Positions 6,724 to 14,157 of a stretch of 18,422 bases of DNA are shown in pieces. Location: the NCBI RefSeq assembly GCF_946479885.1, contig NZ_CAMLHM010000066.1, forward strand, positions 1-18,422, given 5' to 3'. The DNA comes from an uncultured Devosia sp. (GTDB lineage: Bacteria; Pseudomonadota; Alphaproteobacteria; Rhizobiales; Devosiaceae). The position numbers and the translations under genes were made by a program. The notes under the pieces are model-generated. The model did not search any database. It saw only the letters and a list, made by a program, of their open reading frames with translations, and was not told the DNA's origin. The number at the start of each line of letters is the position of its first letter. Positions within the stretch are counted from its first letter, which is position 1.

Positions 6724-8127
6724 TTAGCTGACTTCCCTTGCCGCCACGCCCATGCCCCAGGCCAGCAGTTCCCGGGCCATCTCGGGCGTACTGCCCTCGA
6801 CATAGCAGCGCAGTTCCGGAGCGTTGCCCGAGGCCCGAAAATGCACCATGTCGCCCGACAGGGTACGGAATTGCAGCCCGTCGATGTCCGACACGCTGGC
6901 AATGCCATGCGGCGCAAACAGCCGCTGCGCATAGCCCTCATCGCCCGCCAACCGGTTGAGAAAGGCCGCGCTCCTTTCGCTCGGCACATCCTGCAGCCGA
7001 TCGGCCAGCGCATGCTGCAGCGGCAGCGCCGCAACAAGCTGGTCGAGCGCCTTGCCCTGCTGGGCTGCCAGCCCGAGGGCGCAGAGAATCGGCAATACCG
7101 CGTCCCGCGTTGCCAGCGGCGCCAGCGCCCGGCCGCCAACCCGCACCCCCTCGCCAACGAACGTGCCGCCATTGGCCTCGAACCCAACCTCAGCCCCGCT
7201 TGCGCCGGCCATAGCCTCGACCACATAGGGCGAACCTACCCGCGTCCGCACCACGTTGCGGAAAAACCCGGTGCGCTCGATCGCCGAGTTGGAAGTGACC
7301 GGCGTCACCACGCTGTCGGCGCCCAGGCATTGCGCCGCCAAGAGGCCCAGCACGTCGCCGCGCACGAATGCGCCATGCCGGTCCATCAGCAGCGGCCGAT
7401 CGCCGTCGCCATCGGCAGACACGATCGCGTCGAGCTTATGCTGGGCAACCCAGCCCGCCAGGGGCGCAAAGACGGCGTCGCCAAAGGCCTCGGTGTCGAC
7501 AGCGACGAACCCGTCCCGCCGATCAAGGCTCACCACTTCGGCGCCGAAATGGCCCAGGATGCGCGTTAGCAGGTCGCGCGCCACCGTCGAATGCTCGAAC
7601 ACCCCGACGCGCAACCCGGTCAGGGCACCTGGCGGCAAAAGACCGGCAAAGCGCGCGAAATAGCGCTCCGCGGCAGCCCCCGCTTCGTTTGCCATGTCTG
7701 CGATCAGATCGGGGATTGTCTCGTCCCGCAGCGCCGCCAGGATGCCCGCCTCGTCCGCCTTGCTGATTTCCCCGCCGGGAAGATAGAACTTCAGCCCGTT
7801 GCGGTCGGCCGGAATATGGCTGCCCGTGACCATGATCGCCGCGCCGCCGGCCGCCATGGCATGCAGCGCCAGGGCCGGCGTCGGAATGGTTCCGCAATCG
7901 ACGGGCTCGAGGCCCGCCGCCGCGATGGCCGCCGCGCAATCCGCCAGGATGGCCGGGCTCGATTGCCGGAAATCGCGGCCGAGAAACACCTGCCCCGCCC
8001 CGGCGCCGGCAAGGCCGGACACATGGCGCAGGAACGCAGCCGCATAGCGCCGCGCCGCCTGCCCCTCCAGCTCCACCGCCAGCCCGCGCAGCCCGCTGGT
8101 TCCAAACTTGAGACTGCTATCCGACAT
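6724..8127 (-). CDS. Phosphohexomutase (phosphomannomutase/phosphoglucomutase family)
   Basis: 467 residues, the usual length for the alpha-D-phosphohexomutase superfamily, which moves phosphate between C6 and C1 of hexoses. Visible motifs in order: KFGTSGLRG at 7-15; the phosphoserine loop TGSHIPADRNGLK (101-113, Ser103 predicted catalytic); the metal loop DGDGDR (239-244); the sugar-specificity loop position FEANGGTF (316-323); and the phosphate-binding FRASGNAPELR (430-440). The serine loop is TGSHIP rather than the common TASHNP, and the specificity loop lacks the GEQSGH-type sequence, so the exact sugar is uncertain. It begins 2 nt after the stop of lpsL, so the two are probably co-transcribed and translationally coupled, which suggests sugar-nucleotide supply for LPS or exopolysaccharide. 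Confidence 0.88.
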   Translation of the reverse strand: MSDSSLKFGTSGLRGLAVELEGQAARRYAAAFLRHVSGLAGAGAGQVFLGRDFRQSSPAILADCAAAIAAAGLEPVDCGTIPTPALALHAMAAGGAAIMVTGSHIPADRNGLKFYLPGGEISKADEAGILAALRDETIPDLIADMANEAGAAAERYFARFAGLLPPGALTGLRVGVFEHSTVARDLLTRILGHFGAEVVSLDRRDGFVAVDTEAFGDAVFAPLAGWVAQHKLDAIVSADGDGDRPLLMDRHGAFVRGDVLGLLAAQCLGADSVVTPVTSNSAIERTGFFRNVVRTRVGSPYVVEAMAGASGAEVGFEANGGTFVGEGVRVGGRALAPLATRDAVLPILCALGLAAQQGKALDQLVAALPLQHALADRLQDVPSERSAAFLNRLAGDEGYAQRLFAPHGIASVSDIDGLQFRTLSGDMVHFRASGNAPELRCYVEGSTPEMARELLAWGMGVAAREVS

Positions 8128-8129
8128 GT

Positions 8130-9131
8130 TCAGGCATATCCATAATAGGTCTTGAACCAGGAGAAGAACCCGGCAACCCCCGCTTCGATGCTGGTCTCCG
8201 GCAGCTCCCCGATCAGCGAGCGCAGCAGCGTCGTATCGGACGCCGTCTCCACCACATCGCCCGGTTGCATCGGCAGGAGATTGAGCTGCGCCGGGCGCCC
8301 CGCCGCCCGCTCGATCGCGCGGATGAAATCCATCAGTTCGGTGGGCTGTCCGCCCGCAATGTTGACGCTGCGAAATGGCGCCACCGCCGAAAGACTGTCA
8401 TGCGCCACCGGCTTTCCAAGCTCGGGCGGCAGGCCGATGAGCCGGCCGATCACCGTGACCAGGTCATCCACATAGGTGAAGTCGCGGCGCATCGCGCCAT
8501 GGCCGTACACGTCGATCGGCCGCCCCTCCATGATCGCCCGGGCAAACTTGATCGCCGCCATATCGGGCCGCCCCCACGGTCCATAGACGGTGAAGAATCT
8601 CAGGCAGGTGGAGGAAATCCCGAACAGATGCGCATAGGAATGCACCATCGCCTCGCCGGCCTTCTTGGTCGCGGCATAGAGCGATAGCGGCGCGTCGGCC
8701 CGGTCGGCCTCGGCAAATGGCAGCTTGCTGTTGCCGCCATAGACCGAGCTGGTCGAGGCGAAAATGAAGTGCCGCGGCGGGTGGCGCCGCAAGGCTTCCA
8801 GTAGATTGGCCGTGCCCACCACATTGGACTGAATATAGCTCTGCGGATGTTCGAGGCTGTATCGCACGCCGGGCTGTGCAGCCAGATGCACCACCACTTC
8901 GGCCTCGCTGGCCGCCACCGCCCCCTCGAGCGCCACGGCATCCTCGAGCATGCCCCTGACCTCCACAAAGCCCGGCTCCCGGGCCAGCAGCGCCAGCCTC
9001 GCCTGCTTCAGCGCGGGGTCGTAATATTCGGTAATGCCATCATACCCGGTCACCACATGGCCCTCTGCCAGCAGTCGGCGAGCCAGGTGAAACCCGATAA
9101 ATCCGGCCGTGCCGGTAACCAATATCTTCAC
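8130..9131 (-). CDS. lpsL: UDP-glucuronate 4-epimerase (NAD-dependent epimerase/dehydratase)
   Basis: 333 residues of a short-chain dehydrogenase-type epimerase. It has the Rossmann motif GTAGFIG (7-13), Asp31 for NAD ribose, the STSSVYG segment (126-132) and the catalytic YAATK (Y152, K156). EYYDPALKQARLALL (35-49), VRYSLEHPQSYI and VYGPWGRPDMA are typical of the UDP-glucuronate to UDP-galacturonate epimerases such as rhizobial LpsL, to which this reads as a close match. The product would feed galacturonic-acid-containing LPS or capsule. I chose the GTG at 9131 because MKILVTG is the family's start and GAGGGAA stands about 5 nt upstream; the frame is open to 9380, but that stretch overlaps arfB and is Arg/Gly-rich shadow. 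Confidence 0.88.
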   Translation of the reverse strand: MKILVTGTAGFIGFHLARRLLAEGHVVTGYDGITEYYDPALKQARLALLAREPGFVEVRGMLEDAVALEGAVAASEAEVVVHLAAQPGVRYSLEHPQSYIQSNVVGTANLLEALRRHPPRHFIFASTSSVYGGNSKLPFAEADRADAPLSLYAATKKAGEAMVHSYAHLFGISSTCLRFFTVYGPWGRPDMAAIKFARAIMEGRPIDVYGHGAMRRDFTYVDDLVTVIGRLIGLPPELGKPVAHDSLSAVAPFRSVNIAGGQPTELMDFIRAIERAAGRPAQLNLLPMQPGDVVETASDTTLLRSLIGELPETSIEAGVAGFFSWFKTYYGYA

Positions 9132-9216
9132 GCGCTTCCCTCGGCTCCCTGCTTCGGCGGCGGTCCGGCCACGATAGCGACAGCCCCGGGGCATGTCGCC
9201 GCCCAAACGCCCATCG

Positions 9217-9648
9217 CTACTGCGCGTCCGATGGGCTGCCGCGCAGTTTCTTGACCTCCGAGCGGATCGATTTCCCCTCGAGCCGGCGGCGCTTGGATGC
9301 CAGCGTCGGCCGCGTCGCCACCCGCGCCTTGGGCACATGCGAGCCCTCGACCAGCAGCCCAACCAGCCGCTCCAGCGCATCGGCCCGGTTCATCGGCTGG
9401 TCGCGATGCGAATTGGCAATGATGACGATGACGCCATCCTTGGTCAGCCGCTTGCCCGCCAACACCGCCACGCGCCGCTTCATCCCCTCCGGAATATTGG
9501 GGGAGTTCGCCAGGTCGAAACGCAGCTGCACCGCACTCGACACCTTGTTGACATTCTGCCCGCCCGGCCCGGAAGCGCGCACGAAGCTCTCCTCGATCTC
9601 GGAGGGATCGATGGAAATGGAGCGGGTGATGACGATGGGATCGGCCAT
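9217..9648 (-). CDS. arfB: Ribosome-rescue peptidyl-tRNA hydrolase ArfB (YaeJ)
   Basis: 143 residues. The GPGGQNVNKV motif (GGQ at 29-31) is the catalytic loop shared with class I release factors, and the C-terminal tail is basic (KARVATRPTLASKRRRLEGK), as in ArfB, where it inserts into the empty mRNA channel of stalled ribosomes. The absence of the codon-recognition domains and the short length separate it from prfA/prfB and from PrfH. Function by family: hydrolysis of peptidyl-tRNA on non-stop ribosomes. ATG at 9648 was preferred to a GTG 15 nt upstream because the encoded MADPIVITRSI is the family-like start; neither has a strong Shine-Dalgarno. It lies 85 nt upstream of lpsL and just downstream of the palindromic repeat. 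Confidence 0.9.
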   Translation of the reverse strand: MADPIVITRSISIDPSEIEESFVRASGPGGQNVNKVSSAVQLRFDLANSPNIPEGMKRRVAVLAGKRLTKDGVIVIIANSHRDQPMNRADALERLVGLLVEGSHVPKARVATRPTLASKRRRLEGKSIRSEVKKLRGSPSDAQ

Positions 9649-9664
9649 GTTCGCTTCGGGCACC

Positions 9665-9805
9665 AGAGTACGTTTATGGCCCGCCCAGGCGAGTCAGATA
9701 GCATGGTTTTCGAGAACCGGAGCGGAGCGTACATTTTGTACGTGAGCACCGGAAGCGGAGAAAACCGCGCTAGATGGCCGCTTGGGCGGGTTAGAAGCGT
9801 GCTCT
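9665..9805. repeat. Nested palindromic intergenic element, about 141 bp
   Basis: Four or five complementary arm pairs are nested around one centre: AGAGTACG (9665-9672) with CGTGCTCT (9798-9805, one G-T pair); CCCGCCCA (9680-9687) with TGGGCGGG (9783-9790); GGTTTTC (9705-9711) with GAAAACC (9760-9766); CCGG (9717-9720) with CCGG (9749-9752); CGTACA (9728-9733) with TGTACG (9737-9742), leaving a TTT tip. The unpaired bulges are purine-rich on one side. It fills almost the whole gap between the 76-residue protein gene and arfB, and its outer arm overlaps the former's stop codon. From memory such sequences resemble dispersed palindromic intergenic repeats of proteobacteria, but copy number cannot be seen here. 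Confidence 0.7.
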
Positions 9806-10034
9806 AGTTCCGATACCGACCCGCGAAGATGATCTCACCCTCGTGGATCGTCAGACCCTTGATGGTTGCCCGGTATTTCCCCGGCAACCCTTCGGCTTCC
9901 ACGACCCAGCCCTTCTTCAGCATGCCGGCGAAGGTTTTTTCGCCGATATCCTTGAAGTCGTCGGGCCCCAACGCATTCTCTTCGCCAAGATGCGTCAGGG
10001 CCTTGATCTCGCGGTTGGATGGACGCTGCGGCAT
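9804..10034 (-). CDS. Small conserved-looking protein coupled to thrS, 76 residues
   Basis: 76 residues, soluble, no signal peptide. The sequence [20 protein letters not shown], then DDFKDIGEKTFAGMLKKGWV and YRATIKGLTIHEG, looks like a short winged-helix-like unit (helix, helix, then a two-strand wing with a Y-x-x-T-x-x-G turn), but I do not recognise a named family. Its ATG overlaps the thrS stop by one base (TGATG), the arrangement of a translationally coupled gene, so it is almost certainly in the thrS operon. The length, clean frame and coupling argue for a real gene. The stop TAG lies in the outer arm of the palindromic repeat. Confidence 0.7.
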   Translation of the reverse strand: MPQRPSNREIKALTHLGEENALGPDDFKDIGEKTFAGMLKKGWVVEAEGLPGKYRATIKGLTIHEGEIIFAGRYRN

Positions 10035-12016
10035 CAGGCGGCCTTTGCGGCCTTGAGATCAGGCGCGGTGGCTTCGGCCATGAGCGCGACGATCGCGTCC
10101 ATGCTTGGCTCCACCTTCTGGCCCTCGGTGCCCAGGCGCCGCACCGAAACGGTGCCCTCCTCGGCCTCGCGCTTGCCCACCACGAACATCAGCGGCACCT
10201 TGCCGACCGAGTGCTCGCGCACCTTGTAGTTGATCTTCTCGTTGCGCACGTCGAGCTCGGCGCGGATGCCGGCCGCCTTGAGCTGGTTCACCAGCTTGGC
10301 GGCATAGTCATCCGCTTCCGAAACGATGGTCGCGACGACCACCTGGGTCGGCGCCAGCCACATCGGCATCTTGCCGGCATAGCTTTCGATCATCATGCCG
10401 ATGAACCGCTCGAGCGAACCCAGGATCGCCCGGTGCAGCATCACCGCATACTGGCGCGAACCGTCTTCGGCGACATAGGTCGCGTCCAGACGTTCCGGCA
10501 GCACATAGTCGAGCTGCAGCGTTCCCACCTGCCACGAGCGCCCGATGGCGTCCTTGAGGTGGAATTCGAGCTTTGGCGCATAGAACGCGCCCTCGCCCTC
10601 GGCGATCTCGAAGTCGTAGCCGGTCGCGCGCAGGGCATCGCCCAGCGCCTTCTCGGCCGCATCCCAGCGCTCGATGGTGCCGCCGAACTTCTCCGGCCGC
10701 GTCGCCAGCTTGATGACGACATTGTCGAAGCCCATATGGCCATAGACCGAATAGAGCAGATGCACGAAGTGCTCGGTCTCGCTCTGGATCTGGTCTTCGC
10801 GGCAGAAGATATGCGCGTCGTCCTGCGTCATCTGCCGAACGCGCATCAGTCCGTGCAGGGCACCATGCGCTTCGTTGCGGTGGCAGCAGCCGAATTCCGC
10901 CATCCGCAGAGGCAGATCGCGGTAGCTCTTGATGCCCTGGTTGAAGATCTGGATATGCGCCGGGCAGTTCATCGGCTTGAGCGCCATCAGCTCGCCCTTG
11001 CCTGATAGCACCGGCCCTTCCTCTTCCGTCCCCGGCACTTCGTCAGGCACCACGAACATGTTCTCGCGATACTTGCCCCAGTGGCCGGAGGCCTCCCAGA
11101 ACTTGGAGCTCATCAGCTGCGGGGTCTTCACCTCCACATAGCCCGACGAATTCAGACGGCGGCGGATATAGGCCTCCATCTGGTTGTAGAGCACATAGCC
11201 TTTCGGATGCCAGAACACCGACCCCTGCGCTTCCGGCTGGAAGTGATAGAGGTCCATCTCCTGCCCGATCTTGCGATGGTCGCGCTTTTCGGCCTCCTCC
11301 ATCATGTGGAGATAGGCGTCGAGCTCTTCCCGGGTCGCAAAGGCCGTGCCGTAGATGCGGCTCAGTACCGGATTGTTGCTGTCGCCACGCCAATAGGCGC
11401 CGGCCACCTTGGTCAGCTTGAACGCCACGCCGACATCCTTGACCGTGCGCATATGCGGCCCACGGCAAAGATCGATCCACTGGCCCTGCTTGTACATCTT
11501 GAGCGACTGGTCGGCCGGAATGGCATCGACCAGCTCGACCTTGAAGTTCTCGCCACGGGCATTGAAGAAAGCCTTGGCCTGGTCGCGCGTCCAGACTTCC
11601 TTGGTGAAAGCCGCACCACGGTCGATGATTTCCGCCATCTTCTTCTCGATGGCCGGGAAATCCTCTTCCGAGAACGGCTCGTCCCGCTTGAAGTCGTAGT
11701 AGAAGCCGTTCTCGATCACAGGACCGATCGTCACCTGCGTCGTCGGCCACAGCTCCTGCACAGCCTCCGCCAGCACGTGTGCGGCATCGTGCCGGATCAG
11801 CTCCAGCACGTCCTTGGACCCGCTGTCGCGCGTCACGAACTCGATTCTGCCGTCTTCTTCCAGCGCGTCCGACAGGTCCGACAACACGCCATTCCAGCGC
11901 ATCGCCACCGTCTTCTTGGCCAGGCTCTTGGAGATGCCTTCGACCACGGTGGTCCCGGTGGTGCCACGCGCATAGTCGCGAGCTGCACCGTCGGGGAACG
12001 TCACCTTGATCGTCAT
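10034..12016 (-). CDS. thrS: Threonyl-tRNA synthetase
   Basis: 660 residues; class II synthetase charging tRNA-Thr. Domains in order: TGS (about 1-63), the editing domain with HxxxH (H76, H80) and C184/H188, the catalytic core, and the C-terminal anticodon-binding domain (about 555-650). Zinc ligands are C351, H402 and H528; compared with the E. coli C334/H385/H511, all are shifted by exactly 17, as are no editing residues, which locates a short insertion before the core cysteine (around [16 protein letters not shown], 327-342). All expected active residues are present. GGAG about 8 nt upstream supports the ATG. I see no T-box or leader attenuator in the 164 nt upstream. The next gene in the operon overlaps by TGATG. 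Confidence 0.98.
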   Translation of the reverse strand: MTIKVTFPDGAARDYARGTTGTTVVEGISKSLAKKTVAMRWNGVLSDLSDALEEDGRIEFVTRDSGSKDVLELIRHDAAHVLAEAVQELWPTTQVTIGPVIENGFYYDFKRDEPFSEEDFPAIEKKMAEIIDRGAAFTKEVWTRDQAKAFFNARGENFKVELVDAIPADQSLKMYKQGQWIDLCRGPHMRTVKDVGVAFKLTKVAGAYWRGDSNNPVLSRIYGTAFATREELDAYLHMMEEAEKRDHRKIGQEMDLYHFQPEAQGSVFWHPKGYVLYNQMEAYIRRRLNSSGYVEVKTPQLMSSKFWEASGHWGKYRENMFVVPDEVPGTEEEGPVLSGKGELMALKPMNCPAHIQIFNQGIKSYRDLPLRMAEFGCCHRNEAHGALHGLMRVRQMTQDDAHIFCREDQIQSETEHFVHLLYSVYGHMGFDNVVIKLATRPEKFGGTIERWDAAEKALGDALRATGYDFEIAEGEGAFYAPKLEFHLKDAIGRSWQVGTLQLDYVLPERLDATYVAEDGSRQYAVMLHRAILGSLERFIGMMIESYAGKMPMWLAPTQVVVATIVSEADDYAAKLVNQLKAAGIRAELDVRNEKINYKVREHSVGKVPLMFVVGKREAEEGTVSVRRLGTEGQKVEPSMDAIVALMAEATAPDLKAAKAA

Positions 12017-12107
12017 TTTAGGTCTCCAGAAATGGATGATATGCAGCGGAAATCGCTACAAGGGCGCCTGTCTAGCACGATTGCCGAACAATTCCAGTAT
12101 GGGCGTG

Positions 12108-12136
12108 TTGCTGGGGCGAAACCACCGCACTACAGT
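12108..12136 (+). promoter_or_regulatory. Predicted promoter of the AT-rich small gene
   Basis: TTGCTG (12108-12113), 17-nt spacer, TACAGT (12131-12136). Transcription would begin near 12143, leaving a leader of about 38 nt with GGAGAA at 12165-12170 before the GTG at 12181. Motif-based only. Confidence 0.3.
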
Positions 12137-12180
12137 CATAGCGGGCCACCGCGCCTTCCAGCCCGGAGAACAAAGTCACC

Positions 12181-12540
12181 GTGACCCTGTCATTCGATGG
12201 TTCGGAGATCAGGGTCGGCGATCACGTCTTTACCACGCCTTGGTCAGTGGTTGACGCCTATGACGATGGAACACGGGTCGTAGTCCTGCTGAATCCGGAT
12301 GACTATTTGACGGACCCCACTTATCGAGAACGCAGGCGGGCCGGAGCGCCGGCAATCAAGAACTTGGTCGCGTATTCGTACGATGGTCGGCTCATTTGGG
12401 AGGCCGAGTTTCCCGATGACGTAGATTATTACTATCGAATTCATTCGAGAAGGCCATTGCGGGCCTACTGTTTCTCGTCTCACCTGTGTGAGATTGATCT
12501 CAGTAATGGCGAGATTGTCGAGAAAAAATTCTTCAAGTAA
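12181..12540 (+). CDS. Hypothetical protein, 119 residues, AT-rich
   Basis: 119 residues from GTG, with GGAGAA 10 nt upstream. The protein is soluble, with no signal peptide: VVDAYDDGTRVVVLLNPDDY, later NLVAYSYDGRLIWEAEFPDD and a Tyr-rich stretch DVDYYYRIHSRRPLRAYCFS, ending in CEIDLSNGEIVEKKFFK. The alternating pattern suggests a small all-beta protein (beta-propeller blade-like strands ending in G-x-L-I-W). I do not recognise a function; small proteins of this kind are sometimes immunity or accessory proteins, but nothing here shows it. By hand count the gene is about 52% GC, and its last 120 nt about 41%, against low-to-mid 60s around it, a sign of acquisition. It sits alone between divergent thrS and convergent yidD. 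Confidence 0.7.
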   Translation: MTLSFDGSEIRVGDHVFTTPWSVVDAYDDGTRVVVLLNPDDYLTDPTYRERRRAGAPAIKNLVAYSYDGRLIWEAEFPDDVDYYYRIHSRRPLRAYCFSSHLCEIDLSNGEIVEKKFFK

Positions 12541-12557
12541 TAGCGTCGCTCAAGCAG

Positions 12558-12869
12558 TCACCGCCACCGCCCATACCCCCACGGCGCATACCACCGTGCG
12601 GCCTCACGCAGCGCCTCGGGCACCGGGTCATAGCCATGCGTTCCACCCGGCCGGCAGCGCACGAACCGCGCCAGGCCCATCCAGCCGCCCGGCCAGAAGC
12701 CAAATTTCCAGATCGCGTCGCTTGTATATTCCGAGCAGGTCGGCAAGTGCCGGCAGCTCCGCCCCACAAAGGCCGACAGCGTGTAACGATAGATAGTGAT
12801 CAGCAAGACCGCCACGATCTTGAACGGCAGGTCCACCACCCGCCAGACCATCCCGGTGACTCGATCCAT
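12558..12869 (-). CDS. yidD: Membrane protein insertion efficiency factor YidD
   Basis: 103 residues. The family core is plain: IYRYTLSAFVGRSCRHLPTC (26-45) with SEYTSDAIWKFG, followed by a Gly/Arg turn and RCRPGGTHGYDPVP (71-84); the conserved cysteines are C39, C45 and C72. YidD is a small inner-membrane-associated protein, held by an amphipathic N-terminus, that helps YidC insert membrane proteins. In many bacteria it sits next to rnpA/yidC; here it is beside an Fe-S scaffold gene, an arrangement I recall from rhizobia. Its ATG overlaps the upstream stop by one base (TGATG), so it is translationally coupled to the scaffold. An internal start at M7 is possible. Confidence 0.93.
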   Translation of the reverse strand: MDRVTGMVWRVVDLPFKIVAVLLITIYRYTLSAFVGRSCRHLPTCSEYTSDAIWKFGFWPGGWMGLARFVRCRPGGTHGYDPVPEALREAARWYAPWGYGRWR

Positions 12870-13321
12870 CAGCTGGCAGCTCTAACCGATTCAATCGACT
12901 CGGCTTTTTCCAGCGCCTCAACCACCGCATCAAACACCAGCAGCGTCGACATGTGCCGGGCGCGATACTCCCGCACCGGCTCGAGAAAACGCAGGTCGCC
13001 CCACTTGCCCGCCGGTGGCGGCCCACCATCCTTGAGCATGGCATGCATCTGCTCGCGCACCTGCCGGAACTCGGCAACAGGCGTGCCCACGATCTCCCGT
13101 GCCACCACCGCCGCCGAGGTCTGGCCCAGCGCGCAGGCCGAAATCTCGTGGCCATAATCGGCGATGACACCGTCCCGCACCACGACGTCCACTTCGATCA
13201 CCGAACCACAGACCCGACTGACCTTGCGCGCGCTGGCATCCGCCTCGGCCAGCCGTCCCGGCTGCACCGCGTTGCCGGCGAGATCGAGTATCCTTTCGGA
13301 ATAGAGATCGCTAAGTTCCAT
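12869..13321 (-). CDS. IscU/SufU-like iron-sulphur cluster scaffold protein
   Basis: 150 residues. It has the NifU-N/SufU outline: MELSDLYSERILDLAGN, ADAS with Asp28, VCGS (C38), GHEISACALGQTSAAV (C63), and a C-terminal EPVREYRARHMSTLLVFDAV. Scaffold proteins usually have a third ligand cysteine in the last motif (C-x-L); here the position reads HMSTLL, so only two cysteines are present in the whole protein. Either it uses His123 or it belongs to a divergent subfamily without classic scaffold activity. ATG at 13321 is preferred to the in-frame GTG at 13357 because the predicted transcription start lies near the latter and MELSDLY is the family's usual start, although no clear Shine-Dalgarno precedes it. 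It leads the operon with yidD. Confidence 0.82.
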   Translation of the reverse strand: MELSDLYSERILDLAGNAVQPGRLAEADASARKVSRVCGSVIEVDVVVRDGVIADYGHEISACALGQTSAAVVAREIVGTPVAEFRQVREQMHAMLKDGGPPPAGKWGDLRFLEPVREYRARHMSTLLVFDAVVEALEKAESIESVRAAS

Positions 13322-13341
13322 CAAACGCACAATTCTGTTTC

Positions 13342-13370
13342 TTGTGACCGTCGTCACACACCCCTATATA
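13342..13370 (+). promoter_or_regulatory. Predicted folE promoter
   Basis: TTGTGA (13342-13347), 17-nt spacer, TATATA (13365-13370). It would start transcription near 13377, giving folE an 88-nt leader. The -10 hexamer is the same one used, in reverse, by the scaffold-yidD promoter. Motif-based; the -35 matches TTGACA at four of six. Confidence 0.45.
13343..13358. promoter_or_regulatory. CRP/FNR-type operator palindrome
   Basis: TGTGACCGTCGTCACA is a perfect inverted repeat with 4-nt centre and equals the CRP consensus TGTGA-N6-TCACA. It covers the folE -35 and spacer and lies at about the transcription start of the divergent scaffold gene, so a bound regulator would be expected to affect both. 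Which regulator of the CRP/FNR superfamily would bind is unknown. Confidence 0.5.
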
Positions 13371-13393
13371 GGACGTCCCAAGCGGACTGTCAG
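13365..13393 (-). promoter_or_regulatory. Predicted scaffold-yidD promoter sharing the -10 of folE
   Basis: Minus strand: CTGACA (13388-13393), 17-nt spacer, TATATA (13365-13370). Transcription would start near 13357, about 35 nt before the ATG at 13321. Motif-based; the -35 matches TTGACA at five of six. Confidence 0.5.
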
Positions 13394-13464
13394 GGTTGTG
13401 TCGCAATCGATGGTCCCCAAACGTCATGGTCTCATAGAATGGCCAGGCGGAAGGAGCCAACTCG

Positions 13465-14091
13465 ATGGATGCCCGTACCAAGCCGATCGGCGTCACCCTC
13501 ACCTCCACGTCTGTTGCCCACTTCCCGCGTCCGACGCAGGAAGAAGCTGAGGCCGCTGTCCGGACCCTGCTTGCCTGGGCCGGCGATGATCCGACCCGCG
13601 AAGGACTGCTGGAGACTCCCGGCCGCGTCACCCGCGCCTTCGGCGAGTTCTTCGCCGGCTACGCGCAGGATCCCAAAGCCATCCTCTCCAAGACCTTCAA
13701 GGAGGTCGGGGGCTACGACGACATCGTGCTGGTCAAGGATATCCCGTTCAGCTCGCATTGCGAGCATCACATGGTCCCCTTTGTCGGCAAGGCGCACATC
13801 GCCTACCTGCCGCATGACGGCGTGGTGGGTCTTTCCAAGCTGGCGCGGCTGGTGGATGTCTTCGCCCTGCGCCTCCAGACCCAGGAAAACATGACAGCGC
13901 AGATCATCGACGCCATCAATGAAAACCTGGGGCCCCGTGGCGCCGCCGTCATGCTCGAAGCCGAGCACATGTGCATGTCCATGCGCGGTGTCCGCGCCCA
14001 CGGCGCCTCGACCATCACCCACCGCTTCACCGGCGTCTTTGCCGAAGACCGCGTCGAACAGGACCGTTTCTTCGCCATGATCAAGCGCTGA
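13465..14091 (+). CDS. folE: GTP cyclohydrolase I
   Basis: 208 residues, family length. It converts GTP to 7,8-dihydroneopterin triphosphate, the first step of folate and pterin synthesis. The signature is complete: [12 protein letters not shown] (95-106), [13 protein letters not shown] (122-134), [14 protein letters not shown] (163-176); the zinc ligands are C99, H102 and C170, and the quartet RFTGVF appears at 187-192. This is the classical zinc enzyme (type IA), not FolE2. AAGGAG 8 nt upstream fixes the ATG. It heads a plus-strand group with an AraC-type regulator and hisI; folE next to hisI is an arrangement I recall from other Hyphomicrobiales. Confidence 0.97.
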   Translation: MDARTKPIGVTLTSTSVAHFPRPTQEEAEAAVRTLLAWAGDDPTREGLLETPGRVTRAFGEFFAGYAQDPKAILSKTFKEVGGYDDIVLVKDIPFSSHCEHHMVPFVGKAHIAYLPHDGVVGLSKLARLVDVFALRLQTQENMTAQIIDAINENLGPRGAAVMLEAEHMCMSMRGVRAHGASTITHRFTGVFAEDRVEQDRFFAMIKR

Positions 14092-14106
14092 CCGCAATCG
14101 CGGTCA
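14089..14106 (+). terminator. Hairpin at the folE stop codon (weak terminator or RNA end)
   Basis: Perfect 7-bp inverted repeat TGACCGC - AATC - GCGGTCA that includes the folE TGA. No T-run follows, so it is at best a weak or Rho-assisted terminator, or an mRNA-stabilising hairpin. Confidence 0.3.
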
Positions 14107-14157
14107 AGCGCCGCGTGCGCTAAGCTGGCATATCCGAACATCACGTCGGGCAAGCCA

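Noticed and set aside
9193..9807. Plus-strand open frames across arfB and the palindromic element
   Set aside because: They are antisense to arfB and translate the repeat; such frames are common artefacts over palindromic repeats.
10019..11005. Long plus-strand open frame of 328 codons
   Set aside because: It lies wholly antisense to thrS, with His/Arg/Leu-rich composition typical of the reverse frame of a high-GC gene; no start signal or domain.
12017..12180. T-box or attenuator before thrS
   Set aside because: No threonine codon run, specifier-like stem or terminator hairpin seen; T-boxes are not expected in alphaproteobacteria.
11081..12184. Long plus-strand open frame of 367 codons
   Set aside because: Antisense to the 5' half of thrS, same shadow composition.
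13377..13464. Riboswitch (tetrahydrofolate type) in the folE leader
   Set aside because: I could not draw a convincing conserved core in these 88 nt, and that class is mainly from Firmicutes.
13432..14097. Minus-strand open frame of 221 codons
   Set aside because: Antisense to folE, whose catalytic motifs are complete on the plus strand.
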